Positions 23,267-36,527 of a stretch of 64,000 nucleotides of DNA are shown piece by piece (the stretch's first letter is position 1; each line of letters opens with the position of its first letter). A program made the translations under genes and the position numbers. The DNA is from Combretum micranthum (taxonomy: Eukaryota > Streptophyta > Magnoliopsida > Myrtales > Combretaceae), in contig JAMXBD010001043.1 of NCBI GenBank assembly GCA_024138025.1, positions 62,001 through 126,000 of the forward strand, in the 5' to 3' direction. A model generated the notes under the pieces. That model did no database searches, had not been told where the DNA came from, and was given only the letters and a program-made list of their open reading frames with translations.

Positions 23267-23512
23267 TGTCACGCCCCGCCCCCGCAGGCTATGGCGATGC
23301 GATGCCAGGGCAGGCAAACCCACCACTGGCCCCCTAGAGGTAATGGCCGACACCACCATTGCATCATGGTGACCCCAACCAACGCATGCCCCGTAGGGTA
23401 CCACGAGCACTATAGGTATTGTTACCCTCAGGCAGAGTTGAACCCAGTCTGCAGACTCTAGGATTCGAACCCATGACCTGAGGTTTTTGCCTGCCCCAAG
23501 CGGGGTGTGACA
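23267..23512. mobile_element. m: 246-bp TRIM-like or MITE-like element
   Basis: It begins TGTCACGCCCC and ends GGGGTGTGACA, giving imperfect inverted ends of about 24 bp (both continue towards GCAGGC and its complement). The flanks are TCCAC and TCCAT, a 5-bp target duplication with one mismatch. Near the right end GGATTCGAACCCATGACC resembles, in reverse complement, a tRNA B-box (GGTTCGAATCC). TG...CA ends with a 5-bp duplication suggest a TRIM-type solo LTR; the long inverted ends suggest a MITE. The class is undecided. It is GC-rich compared with all its surroundings. Confidence 0.6.
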
Positions 23513-23741
23513 TCCATGCCTCTAGCTAGGTCCCGACTTCTTCAAAAGCTCCTTCATCCAAAAGATAATCTTGTGAAATGTGTTCTCTCGGAACAACCAA
23601 AAATAGGAACACCATAACAAAACTATCGGGGTATAAGCTACATGCTTAGTGAGATTCAATTTCCAAATTTCAATACTCAACAATAGTATATATCAGACAA
23701 GTCATTAGCAATCATATGAATGCACAAGCATATGAGCATAC

Positions 23742-26700
23742 TGTAAGCCCTAGAAAATTTCAATAAATAATTTTAAGATGAACTTCGAAAATAAACCCTA
23801 AAAATCACTCCAAATTAAAACCGAATTTCAACTAGTCTTAAATCACGAACGAATTCGAAAAATTTTCGAATCTTGGGGAAAATAAGAATTCTCAAAAACA
23901 AAGTAAGAACTCAACATACTACAATTCCAAGACTACTACGTACGACAAATTCCATACGTGACTCCGATTTATAAAATCGGGTAATATAGATCCCAAAAAC
24001 GAATTATTAAAAAGTAAATAACAATTAACTTTCGAAAATGAAACCCAATTTAAAAATTCTGAAAACGTTAAAAGATAATAAATACTTACAAAAATAAAAT
24101 TTAAAATAAACTTCTCAAATTAAATATGTTGTATGAACATAAATATCAATTTCCAAATTGGCAAAGGTCTAAACCGGAAAATCACCCGGAAACCCTAACC
24201 GGAATACAATAGTGTAAGTCCGGCAATCTAGTGCCCCTAACCCTAGAGGCCGAGATGTAGTTTAAATATGTAGAATAGCTCATAGTAATATGAGTTTGTT
24301 TAAAAATATCAGATTAGTAAAATTTTGACCTATTTCGAACCCGTTCGGGTACAGACTTCGAAAAGCGTGTTCCCGGGGCTCGAGATATAAAAAATATACC
24401 AATAGTATCGTTAGACTCATAATTTCATAAGATTTCTAAATATATCAGTTATATAATTTTTCGGGTTATAAAGTTACAGTTATAACCTTTTTATCGTATT
24501 TCAATTATTACCGGTAATTGATTAGTCTTTTGCGCTATTCATTTTTATTTTATTACGAAATTTTGTTATTCTTATAAAGTCTTATATTTTTAGATAAATA
24601 TTTTATATGTTATAGAAAATTTTGTTTTTCTAAAAATTAATTCGTTTTGGGTTTTACGGAATCAGATTCTGTTTAAGACCCGATACTAAAAATAAAATAA
24701 ATTAATTTAATAATTGAAAAATATTTTAAGAATATTTTTATTCTCATAAAATATATTTTTATAATTTTTCGGGTTATAAAAATATTATTTATAGCCCATA
24801 TTCGCATATTTTAACCGTACCGGTAACATATTTGTTAAAATACTAAAATAATTCAAATAATTATTTAATTTTAATTATGAAAAATCTGCTACAATTATTT
24901 GGAATAAATTTTCTAATTTTATTTTATTTTATTAATAAAGTACTTTTACAACCCATACCTTCAAGTACACCTTACACATATCACTTCATTTTCACTTCAA
25001 TCTTTCTACACATTATCCCACAATTAATGGCAGATTTTTGACCCTATTTATGGCTGCCATTGTCCTTTATTTACTCATATTTTGACCAATTTAATTATAT
25101 TCTACTCCTTCTTAAGAAAGCTACATAATACATTTATTACACAAATCAATTTCAAGTCAAAATTCAAACAAATTTCTCTCTCTCCCTCCCACATAATTCA
25201 CGTGCAGCATGGGTAATATTTGGCTGCTTGTTTTATTTTTTTCTCTTCATTAAAACACTCATTTTCTCTCACTCCTTCATTTATTCACTTTCCCTCTTTC
25301 ATTCTTTAACCTTTTCTCTCTCTATTTCCTCTCTTTTCTTCTTCTTCTTGTTCTTGTTTCTTCAAGAACCAAGCTGCCCTCACATCTTCCATTAGCTTCC
25401 ATCCATATTTCTTGAAGATTTCTAAGCAAATATTCATCTCAAAGCCTCCATAGGTGATATAGGTAAAAGTGTAATGAAGGTTTCATGCATCAAATGACCT
25501 TCCATAAGCTTAAAAGCTTAGGATGATGATGCCAAAAATGAAATCTTTCTCTTCTCCACTTTTATTATCTTGTATTTCAATTATTTTCTTGTTTAAAGTT
25601 GATATATCTTGTAGATCTAAATTTTTGTAGCTTTGATTTTGTTTATGCCATGGATCTTGTCATTTAAGTTGTTATATTTGTTATTTCTTATAATTTATAC
25701 ATAGATCCATCATCCACATGTGTTCATGCATTTAAAACTAGTTTAGAAAACCAGATCTAGACTTTTGAGTTCATAAAATGCATTAGACTTTGTTTTATGT
25801 TCATGGATGACTTGTAGTAGAATGATGATAGTAGGAATGTTGTAGGAAACTCAAGATCTATTTTATTTTCAACAAAAACAACTTTTGAAAATTCGGATGA
25901 AAATGGAACCATATTTAGAAAAGTGGTTTTTCAACTTCAAAATGTACATTTTTCATTAAAAATGAAGGGCTTAGGATATAGACAACATAAATGGATGATT
26001 TTGATAAGTAAAGTTTAGATCTATGAGTTTTAAGTTTGTTTTCATGGGTTTCATTTAGATCTATGTTCATATTATGTGTAGATCTTAGATTTGAACTTGA
26101 ACAAAAGTAGTGAAATTCGTATTTTGGCAAGACCCATATTTAAAAACCACTTTCCATTTATCAAAATGTAATTTTTACTTAAGAAAATGAAGGCTTAATA
26201 TATGTATATCATCAAGACTTCTTTTTACAAGAATCAAAAGTGATTTCCAAAAGTTATTTTCAAAATAAAAATTCTATTTTCGGATTTTGGCCAAGGCCTA
26301 TTTTAAAAACATGTTTTCCAACTCAAAAATGAAGTTTTTATTTAAGAAATGAAGGGCTCTGAGGATAGGATATGAAAGGAATGGATTTTCATAAGTTTAG
26401 ATAGATTTTATCAAGAGATATGTCCAAAAATGAATTTTGTAAATTCGGATCCCAATCAAGACCAATTTTTAAAACCCATTTATCAACTCCAAAACTCATG
26501 TTTTATGTGAAAAATGAAGAGTATAGGTAATAGATATCATTAAGCAATGATTTTTACAAGTTAAAATGAGTTTAGGCATGCGTAATGTATAAAACAAGAA
26601 ATGGAATTAAAATGGAAAAATTTGAGTTAGTGATCAAATTGTCAAATTCGTAATTTGAGATGATGCATATGTAATCACTTAGTAATTGAGCTCAAATTGC

Positions 26701-28598
26701 AAGTTTTATGTGTTAAATGAAGTCCATAGGTAATTGATATAGTAAAGCCTTAAATTTTAATGCTTTAAACAAGTTTTTCCCAAATGAATCACTCAAAAAC
26801 CAATTTTTACCAAATTCGGATTTTTGAGTAAATCATATTGGAAAACATATTTACAAAGTGTAAAATGGAAATTTTTATGTAGAAATGAAGGTCATAAGTA
26901 ATATATATAATGAAGACTCAATTTTAACAAAAATAATTATATTTTCTTAAGTAATAAATCCAAAACAAATGGAAATAATCAAAGTTAGAAAACTAGATTT
27001 TTCAAAAAGTAGTTAGTTGAAGTCTTGCAAAATAAGAGTTCCAAATTTTCTTTTACCAAAATCATCAAGATCATGCATACATGAAACAAATTCATGCCAT
27101 TCATGTTAGGAAATCACTCATATTGCATGTATAGCTAATTTATATAGTAGGAACATTACAAACATTTACAAAACTATTTTCGGAAATGAAATTGTTGCTG
27201 CCCTAATCTGATCCGACCTTTTGAAGCTTCAAAGTTTTCAAAACTTGAAAATAATATTAGAATAGATAGATCTTTCGAAGTAGATAGAAATCGATATATA
27301 ATTTGCGAGATTCCGAGTTAAAATGACCAAGTTATGGCCGTTTTAAGTTGGAATTCCGCTTAGGACGCGAATTAAATTTGATAGTTTGAATGAGATAGTT
27401 TGGATTAGTTAAGTGATGAAATACTTATTAGAGTATTTCTTCCTTTTTAGGAGATCCGAGATCGACGATTCCCTACCACCGGATTATTATTACTAGAAGA
27501 CCGGTGATCCAATGGCCGAGTGAGTTTTCTCCTTGTTTTGTTACCTTGATTGTGCTTGTAGTTAGTTGCATTAGAATTATAGGAACAAGATAAAAATCGA
27601 TATGAATGGGGATGGGATATGATGAGACTGTGATGAATGTATGCCAAAGAATACTAAAGCATATCGAAACCACGATTTGATTGGATAACTGCACCGTTCA
27701 TATTATTTCTGTTATATGTGTGATATTGGTTGGTCACTCTAAAGAATGTATAAATATTTTGACCTAAGCAAAAATTAAATTGGTCATGCATCGCATCGGA
27801 CATATTGCATTTGGTAGCATGCTACTCCTACGCAGGTCGATCGGTATGGTCCGTGTTGCCTCGTTTGGATAACGAGCCCGGTGCCAGAGCTCATTCAGGT
27901 ACTAAGGCGCATGTGGATGCATTCTTGGATGAGCCTAGCCGAGTCGAGTGCTAAGAGCCGAGGGCTTGGGGACTAGATGCGGTCGTGTAGACTCAATACC
28001 ATTCCTAACCCAAGATACGGAGGGCGTAAATCCGTTCTGTGTGTGGGTTCCGGATACCCATGCATAATTGCTTGCTCACGTGTTTGTTCATGCATAGCAT
28101 ATGATTGATTATAACTTGTTTGTTATGGTACGAATTAAGGGAATTCTCACTAAGCTAGTGTAGCTTATACCCCAATAGTTGTTTAAATGAACAGGTTATC
28201 TCAAGAATGCAAGTGGGGACCGAATTGATTGGAGCCGGGAATGACTTTGGGATTTCGGCAAGAATAGAATGTTTGAAGTTATCAGCTAGTTTTATGATTT
28301 GTTTGTAATAGTTTTATGAGGGAATCTTTGATGAATGTAATTGAAGTGTAATGATTTGTATTTTGTATAGTGATTGTATATGAAGTATAGGATTTTATAT
28401 GAAGTATAGTAAATTGTATTTCCTTTACATTGTTACTCAAGCTATATCAACGTAAAATGTATTACTCCGTGTCTCCTCCATGTGTTAGACGCCTTGTACA
28501 TAGTATGGAAGCCTTAGCGTGACTGAGATGGTCATTCTTAGGCTTTAATATTGTGTACGGCGGACTGCCACGTTTAGGGTACCCTTCGGGGCGTGACA
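23742..28598 (+). mobile_element. LTR A: family-2 solo LTR (4857 bp) inside the LTR of P
   Basis: It starts TGTAAGCCC and ends GGGGCGTGACA. The flanks are CATAC and TATAC, a 5-bp target duplication with one mismatch. Landmarks are a telo-box (23793-23801), a C/T-rich leader (about 25180-25370, no clear TATA), donor-like ATAG/GTGATA (GT at 25454-25455), six modules each marked by AAATGAAG (near 25960, 26186, 26340, 26512, 26714, 26884), the conserved block (27261-27357), the exon-like box (27451-27519, 69 nt) and acceptor-like ACAG ending at 28194. No internal region follows. Confidence 0.9.
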
Positions 28599-30697
28599 TA
28601 TACAATACATAAGACCATTCGAAAATCTTATGTTGAAATGGATTTACGCCCTCTATTCGGGATTAGGTGTTTCATGCCCATACGACCATCATTGAAATAC
28701 TTCTCACTTCTTATTATGGTTAATACAGGTGCCCATCCACCACTTTGTTAATTCCGGCTCGTTTGCCAACAACCAAGTTTACCGGCCCCTCGTTGCCCGA
28801 ATTACTATGCCTTCTTCCCACAAAGGTATAATAACTCATGCCATGTGACTCACTACATGCTATGCACGTACAATTTATTCATATAATCGTGGCATATTAA
28901 TTAGGCAGATTAAGTGTGATCATAAAGAATTTCAAACAATCCAAGTCTAATACTAGCTCATACAATGATTTATCAACAAGTCTTGTCTCGATATACTTAT
29001 CATTCATTCAACCAAGATAATGTCACAATCATCGTAATTTTATCGTTTCCTAATTCTAATGCCACTACGATTACAAGCACATACATGAGCACAACTATTT
29101 AAGAAATGAACTCACTCGGCCATGGAGAGAAATCCACTAGTCATAGTAGTCCTCGGGGAGTGGAAATCTGTCCTTCAATTCACCTAAGTACAAGGAATAC
29201 CCGAAATGAGTATTTCTCATAAGGTTTAATAACTTAATAATTCTAACTACTAAGTTCGTCAATTTCCATAAGATAAAGTCCTAACTTTAAATGACCATAT
29301 CTAACTCATTTTAACTCGGAATTGAGCATATAATATATCGATTTCTATCTACTTCGAAAGATCTATCTATTTATAATCTTATTTTCAAGTTTCGAAAATA
29401 TTTAGATCACGAAACAGAGGAATCAGCTCTGGTCGTTCAAAAACTTCAATTCTGAAAAATAGTTTTGTGGATGTTTGTGATGTTTCTAGCATGTAGTTCA
29501 ACTACACATGCAATATCGATGATTTCCCTATCATGAATGATACGATATGAACTCAATGCATGCATGCTTTTGATATTATTTACAAAAAGGAAAATTAAGA
29601 ACTTCTTACTTGTGTAACTCCATGATTCTACACTTTCAAGAAAACTAGTTTCCTAACTTAGACTATCTCGTTTGTTTTGAAGTTATTTCCTTAAGAAAAT
29701 CAATTTGTCCTTATCTAAAGTGAGTCTTCATTATACCTATTACCCAAGCCTTCATTTCCACATGAAAATTTGCATTTTACGCTTTGCAAATATGTTTTCA
29801 AGTAGGATCTATCCAAAAATCTGAATTTCTTGAAATTAAATTTTTTGAATGATTTCTTTGGGAAAAACTTGTTTAATGCATTTAAGACTTAAGACTTTAA
29901 GGTACCTATTAACTAAGGAATCCATTTAATACATAAAACTTCTATTTTGGACTTGGATATAGGTGTTCTTATGACCTATATTCAAAATTACGAATTTCAT
30001 ATGTTGAGTACTAACTCAAATTTTTCCATCTAGATTCCACTTCTTGTTTGATACATTAATCTCATCAAAACTCATTTCAACTTATAAAAATTACTACCTA
30101 ATGATACATATTACCTATATCCTTCATTTTTCACATAAAACATGAGTTTTAAAGTTGATAAAAGGGTTTTTAAAATAGGGTCTTGAAATCATACGAATTT
30201 GACTTTGAGTATTTCAAACAAAAACTTTTTCCTTTCAAGTTCATTGCTTTATTTACTTAAGGATCTACCAACTCCCACATATATACACCTAAAACAAAGC
30301 CTTCATGAGTATGAATGCATGAAAAATATAAATCATCCATAAGATCATAAATGTCAAGCATGGTATAACAATCTAAAAGCTAGATCTACTACTTATGATG
30401 TATGAAATGAAGTTTTAAAGAATGAACATGAAATTTTTATGCTAGATCTCTACTTTACTCCACTCCTACATGATGAACATGAAATATCCTCAACAAAAAC
30501 TTGATCAAACACAAGATCTACTCTTGTGATGGCTTGATAGTCATGTAGTAGCATTTTATTTGTCCTTAGCAAAAGCTCATGGGACTTTGAGTGAAATACT
30601 CATGAATAATCTTGCCATTACAAGATTAAATGGTAGTAAGGCTTAGGAATCATCACCTAAGGTTGGATTTAGTGAAGAAATGAAGAAGGTTGAAGCT

Positions 30698-30719
30698 TGT
30701 GTGTGTGTGTGTGTGTGTG
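30698..30719. repeat. TG dinucleotide repeat
   Basis: (TG)11 lies in the leader part of the P LTR. Q has a shorter GT-rich stretch at the matching place (52947-52960). Confidence 0.9.
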
Positions 30720-30814
30720 AGGGAGAGTTCACGGCAAGAAGAAGAAAATGGAGAGAGTTTGAGAGCTCTTGAACAAATGAAAATGAAAAATGAAGAGAGA
30801 GAAAGGGAAAACAT

Positions 30815-30822
30815 TATTTATA
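30815..30822 (-). promoter_or_regulatory. TATA box of the P LTR
   Basis: TATAAATA on the minus strand, preceding an A/G-rich (plus) leader that ends in the donor-like site at 30656. Confidence 0.6.
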
Positions 30823-31506
30823 TTAAGTGAATTAGGGTTTGTTTTATCATTATAAAAGGAGAAAAATAAAACAAATAGAGGGCAAATTGGGGGGAAAATG
30901 CGCCGGCCACTAGGTGTGTGTGAGAGAGAGAGAGTTTTGATTTCATTTGAAATTGTAATTTGTGTAATAAAATGTATTAAATGTAATAATTTGGTAAGAG
31001 ACAAAAATTCTTGGAAAAGAAAATATAATTGAGTGTTTGTAAGGATGTAAGACTAAGGTATGGGTGTGTGTGTAGTAGGTTGTACTTATGAATAGTAATA
31101 AATAGTAGATAAGACATCTACTTTATCGGTAGTAACGAAAATACGGGAAAAAGGCTATAACTGTAATTTTCAAACCGAAAAATTATAAAATATATATTTT
31201 TGAAATCCTTATAAAATTTCGGTTCTAAGGAGTATTCCGGAATATTTTTTGAGTTCCTAGTTCTGGGGGTCGCTTTTCTGTAATGAAGCTCGGGAAATCC
31301 CGGAGTAGAAAATTCTTTGAAATCAAAATTTTGTATGGTTTGAAATATACTATAAAACAATAATCCACATTAATTTATCTTATAGAGGTTCTTCTATATA
31401 GAAATTGAAGAATTAGGGTTCCTAGGTTGCTTGTACTAATCCTATTTAGGGTTTTGATTTCCGATTTACGGAGTTTACTCGGTTACTAAGAAAACCAGGG
31501 TTTACA

Positions 31507-31519
31507 ACCTACCCACCTT
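31507..31519 (-). other. Polypurine tract of P
   Basis: The minus strand reads AAGGTGGGTAGGT immediately before the LTR start, preceded by the TTTTGAGGACAAAACTTTG block shared with N1. Confidence 0.9.
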
Positions 31520-31535
31520 AAACAAAGTTTTGTCC

Positions 31536-33100
31536 TCAAAACTGGAATGGCTTACCTAAATCTTTAAACAGGTTTGGATACTTCTGCCGCATCTCATTTT
31601 CTGCTTCCCAAGTTGCTTCCTCGTGTGTATGATTCCTCCAGAGGACCTTTACATACTTAATTTCCTTATTCCTTAATCTTTGTACCTTTTTATCCAAGAT
31701 CTGCACCGGGTGCTCCTCATAATTGAGGTTCTCCTTTAGTAATACTGGTTTCAATTCTATGATTTGATATGGGTCGGTTACATGCTTGTAAAGAATAGAG
31801 ACATGAAAAACATTATGCACTTCGAAAGATTTGGTGGCAAGGCGAGGCAATATGCTAACTCTCCACCCGTTCCAACACTTCAAAGGGATCAATATACCAG
31901 GGGCTCAACTTTCCTTGTGAGCGAATTCGGTGAATACTTTTGATAGGTTTATCTTTAAATACACATGATCTCCCACTTGAAATTTAAGAATTCTTCTTTT
32001 TAAATCTGCCCAACTCTTTTGTCTATCTTGGGCTTCCTTCATCCGTTGTTGGATTATCCGAACCTTGTCGGCAGCATCTTATACAAGATCGGGTCCAAGA
32101 ACCATCTTCTCCACATCATCCCAAAACAATGGGGATCTACACTTCCATCCAGATAAGGCCTCATAAGGCGGCATCTTGATGGTCGAGTGATAGCTATTGT
32201 TGTAAGCGAACTCAACCAAAGGTAAGTGCGCTTCCCAACTTCCTGTTGAACTCCATCACACATGCCCAAAGCATATCTTCCAAAGTCTGAATTGTTCTTT
32301 CGGACTGTCTATCAGTCTGCGGATGATAAGCTATGCTAAAATGCAACTTCGTTCCCATACACCTCTGCAAGCTCACCCAGCACTTAGACACAAACCTTGG
32401 GTTTCGATTTGACACAATCCCAGCTAGTACTCGTGTAAGCGAACAATTTCCTTCATGTAAAGTTTCGCCAATTTATCCATGGAGAAAGTCATACTTATTG
32501 GCAAGAAATAAGCAGACTTAGTTAACCGATCCACCTCAACCCATACGACATCATGTCCTGACGGTGTCCTTCGTAAACCACAAACAAAATCCATGGAAAT
32601 CTGGTCCCATTTCCATTCTGGTATAGGCAAAGGTTTTAACAATCCGCTCGGCCTTTGATGTTCTACCTTCACTTGTTGGCATGTTGGGCACTTAATCACA
32701 AAGTTTGCCACATCCCGTTTCATTCCATTCTACCAATAATGTCCTTTAAGGTCCTGGTACATCTTGGTTCCTCCCGAGTGTCTCGTATATCCAGAATTGT
32801 GTGCTTCGCTCATAATTTCTTTCCTCATTTCTTCATCATCGGGCACACACAATCGTCCTTTCATCCTTATCACGTCTTCTTCATCTATGGTAAAATCAGT
32901 ATATCTCCCTTCTTAAACTTCCTTCTTTATCCTTTGAATCACTTCATCATAACGTTGAGCCTCTTTAATACTTTCCACTAAAGTTGGTTCCAACACCAAA
33001 TTTGCTATTTCTATTTCCCCGTTTTGCCCAACAAATTCAATGCTTAACTTCTCAAATTCCTTTATCAATTCTTTCTGGTCTGTCAAAAGAGTTGCAACTT
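31536..33100 (-). pseudogene. Integrase and chromodomain-like C-terminus of P
   Basis: The frame at 32424-32723 has the zinc-binding CPTCQQ end, [14 protein letters not shown] and the core motif [12 protein letters not shown] with the first catalytic Asp. The frame at 32212-32415 has NRNPRFVSK (where SDRDPRF is expected), then [19 protein letters not shown] with the catalytic Glu. The frame at 31536-31892 has FHVSILYKHV, HPVQILDKKVQ, and the chromodomain-like VKVLWRNHTHEEATWEAE. An in-frame TAG at 32730-32732 replaces a Trp codon. Several frameshifts separate the parts. The enzyme would insert element cDNA; the tail suggests chromatin targeting as in chromoviruses (family knowledge). Confidence 0.85.
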
Positions 33101-33138
33101 CACCATGATTCTTACGACTTAAGGCATTAGCAACGCGT

Positions 33139-33570
33139 TTACCTTCCCTGGGCAGTAATTAATTCCCAAATCAAATCGTTGATTAACTCCAGCCATCTTC
33201 GTTGCCTCATGTTCAGCTCTTTTTGAGTGAACAAATACTTAAGACTTTTATGATCGGTGTATATCTCACATCTTTGTCCATAAAGGTAATGTCTCCATAT
33301 TTTCAAAGCAAAGACAACTGCGGCTAACTCCAAGTCATGTGTGGGATAATTTTGCCCATGTGGCCTTAACTGCCTTGATGCATATGCAATCACCTTCCCT
33401 TCTTGCATGAGAATGCATCCGAGACCATTTCTCGAAGCATCATTGTGTACCGTGTAGGGTTTCTCGGGGTTTGGTAAAACCAAGATTGGAGCAGAAACAA
33501 GTCGTTGTTTCAATTCTTGGAAGCTTTGATTCCGCTTTTGTCCAAACAAACTTTCATTCTTTTGAGTCAA
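33139..33570 (-). pseudogene. RNase H domain of P
   Basis: The frame has [40 protein letters not shown] and [20 protein letters not shown], so the first Asp, the Glu and the second Asp of the active site are all present. It ends near [12 protein letters not shown], where a frameshift leads into the ADALSRK linker region. The RT connection motif ([20 protein letters not shown]) is just upstream, beyond a frame break near 33575. It would degrade the RNA strand during reverse transcription. Confidence 0.85.
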
Positions 33571-33574
33571 CTGG

Positions 33575-34456
33575 GTTAACGGCTTGGCTATCTTAGAAAA
33601 GTCTTGGACAAATTTCCTGTAATATCCCGCTAAACCAAAAAGCTTCTTACTTCAGTCACTGTCTTAGGTGGCTTCCATTCCACCACGGATTTAATTTTTT
33701 CGGGGTCTACAGATATGCCCTCACCTGACACAACGTGGCCCAAAAATGAGATCTTGTCTAACCAAAAGTCACACTTGGAAAACTTGGCATACAATTTATG
33801 TTCCCTTAAGGTTCATAATGCCATACGAAGGTGCTCCTCTTGTTGCTTCCTCGTCTTCGAGTAAATCAAAATATCATCAATAAACACATCACACACTTAT
33901 CCAACAAGGATTTATATACCCAATTCATTAAGTCCATAAAAGCAGCAGGAGCATTCGTAATCCAAAAGACATCACTAAGAACTCATAATGTCCATAACGA
34001 GTCCGAAAAGCAGTTTTTGGTACATCTTCGGGTCTGACTCTTAACTGGTGATACCCTGATCGTAGGTCAATCCGTGAAAATACACTTGCTCCTTATAACT
34101 GATCAAAAAGGTCATCAATCCTTGGAAGTGGATACTTATTCTTGATGGCAACTTTATTCAATTCCTGATAATCCACACATAACCTCATTGACCCATCCTT
34201 TTTCTTAACAAATAGCACAGGTGCACCCCATGGTGGCACACTTGGTCTTATGAATCCTTGGTCCAAGAGTTCTTGTAATTGCCTTTGTAATTCCTTCAAC
34301 TCAATAGGGGCCACACGGTAAGGTGCTTTGGATATCGGCTCGGTGTTCGGTACCAAGTCAATCTCAAAATTAATTTCTCTCTTAGGAGACAAACCTGGTA
34401 GCTCATCCGGAATGACATCGGAAAATTCCTTGACAACTGTTATATCCTCAATCATA
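33575..34456 (-). pseudogene. Reverse transcriptase of P
   Basis: The open part (34093-34455) covers [55 protein letters not shown] and [21 protein letters not shown] stop follows at 34093-34095. Downstream, [20 protein letters not shown] and [12 protein letters not shown] are readable in shifted frames, and the FIDDILIYS active-site motif is broken by a frameshift near 33890. The 5' side is interrupted at 34462 by LTR B. The enzyme copies element RNA to DNA; this copy is dead. Confidence 0.85.
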
Positions 34457-34461
34457 GGTAA
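34457..34461 (+). repeat. Target-site duplication of LTR B, left copy
   Basis: GGTAA is repeated exactly at 44311-44315, after the end of B. Confidence 0.95.
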
Positions 34462-36522
34462 TGTAAGCGCCGGAAAATTTCAATAAATAATTTTAAGATG
34501 AACTTTGAAAATAAACCCTAAAAATCACTCCAAATTAAAACCGAATTTCAACTATCCAAAAACACGAACGAATTCAGAAACTTCTTAATCTTGAGAAAAT
34601 GAAAATCTTTAAAAATAAAATAAGAACACAGTAGTCTTCAAATTCAAAACCACGGCGTATGCAAAATTCCATATTTAACTCCGACTTATAAAATCGGGTA
34701 ATATAAAGCCCAAAAACAAACTATTAAAAAGTAAATAATGATCGATCTTCGGAAATAAAAACTCAATTCAAGAATTCCGAAAACATTAAGAGATATTAAA
34801 TACTTACAAAAATAAAATTTAAAATAAATTTCTCAAATTAAATATATTGTATGAACATAAATATCAGTTTCCAAATTGGCAAAAGCCTAAACCGAAAAAT
34901 CACCCGGAAACCCTAACCGGAATACAATAAGTAAGTCCGGCAATCTAGCGCCCCTAACCCTAGAGGCCAAGGCATAGCTAAATATGTAGAATACTCATAG
35001 TAATATGAGTTTGTTTAAAAATATCAGATTGGTAAATTTTTGATCTATTTCCAGCCCGTTCGGGTACAGACTTCGAAAAGCGTGTCCCGGGGCTCGAGAT
35101 ATAAAAAATATACCAATAGTACCGTTAGACTCGTAATTTCATAAGATTTCTAAATATATCAGTTATATAATTTTTCGGGTTATAAAAGTTACAGTTATAA
35201 CCTTTTTATCGTATTTCCATTATTACCGGTAATTGATTAGTCTTTGGCACTATTCATTTTTACTTCATTATAAAATTTTATTATTCTTATAAAGTCTTAT
35301 ATTTTTAGATAAATAATTTATATATTATAGAAAATTTTGTTTTTCTAAAAATTAGTTAGTTTCGGGCTTTTACGGGATCAGATTCTGTTTAAGACCCGGT
35401 ACTAAAAATAAAATAAATTAATTTAATAATTGGAAAATATTTTAAAAATATTTTTATTCCCATAAAATATTTTTTTAGAATTTTTCGAGTTATAAAAATA
35501 TTATTTATAGCCATATTCGCGTATTTTGACCGTACCGGTAATATTTGTTAAAATACTAAAATAATTCAAATAATTATTTAATTTTTATTATGAAAATTCT
35601 GCTACAATTATTTGGAATAAATTTTCCAATTTTATTTTATTTTAATTTATTTTATTAATAAAGTACTTTTACAACTCATACCTTCAAGTACACCTTACAC
35701 ATATCACTTCATTTTCACTTCAATCTTTCTACACATTATCCCACAATTGATGGCAGATTTTTGACCCTATTTATTGCTGCTATTGTCCTTTATCCACTCA
35801 TATTTTGACTAAAATTAATTATATTTCAATCCTTTTTCAAAAAGTTACATTACACATTAATTACACAATTTAATTCAAGTCAAATTTCAACAATTCCTCT
35901 CTCTTCCTCTCCCCATTTCAACGTGCAGCAGCCCCTCCCCCTTGGCTGCCTTGTTTTATTTTTTTTTTCTCTTCATTCATTAATTAAAACACTCATTTCT
36001 CTCTCTCCTTCATTTACTCCTTCTCCCTCTTTTATTCCTTAGCTTTTTCTCTCTCTTTTTCCTCTCTTTTCCTCTTCATTTTGTTCTTGTTTCTTACCAT
36101 AACCAAGCTGCCCCCATTCCATTCTTGAGCCTCCATGCATATTCCTTGAAGATTTTTAAGCAAATATTCATCTCAAAGCCTCCATAGGTGATATAGGTAA
36201 AGTGTAATGAAGGTTTCATGCATCAAATGACTTTCCATAAGCTTAAAAGCTTAGGATGATGATGCCAAAAATGAAACACTCTCTTCTCCACTTTTATTAT
36301 CTTGTATTATAATGATTTTCTTGTTTAAAGTTGATATATATTGTAGATCTAACTTTTTATAGCTTTGATTTTTGTTGATGCCATAGATCTTGTATTTAAG
36401 TTGTTATTTTTGTTATTCCTGATGATTTATGCATAGATCTAGTATCCACATGTCTATCTTAGTGATTCATGCATGTAAAACTAGTTTAGAAAACTAGATC
36501 TAAAGTTTTGAGTTCATAGATG

Positions 36523-36527
36523 CATTA
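36523..36527 (+). repeat. Target-site duplication of LTR C, left copy
   Basis: CATTA is repeated exactly at 41482-41486. Confidence 0.95.

Larger units (their letters stand above)
22941..31506 (-). repeat. 3' LTR of P, split by element m and LTR A
   Basis: Minus-strand start TGTAAACCCTGG at 31506, end TGACA at 22941. Removing m and A leaves about 3.46 kb, matching the 3443-bp LTR of Q. It carries a telo-box (31446-31454), TATA box (30815-30822), donor-like TTAG/GTGATG (GT at 30655-30656), reversed modules, the conserved block (about 29279-29372) and an exon-like box (29116-29183). Its U5 segment (28603-29000, about 23000-23260 and 23513-23741) is of a different type from those of A-D and Q. 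Confidence 0.85.
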
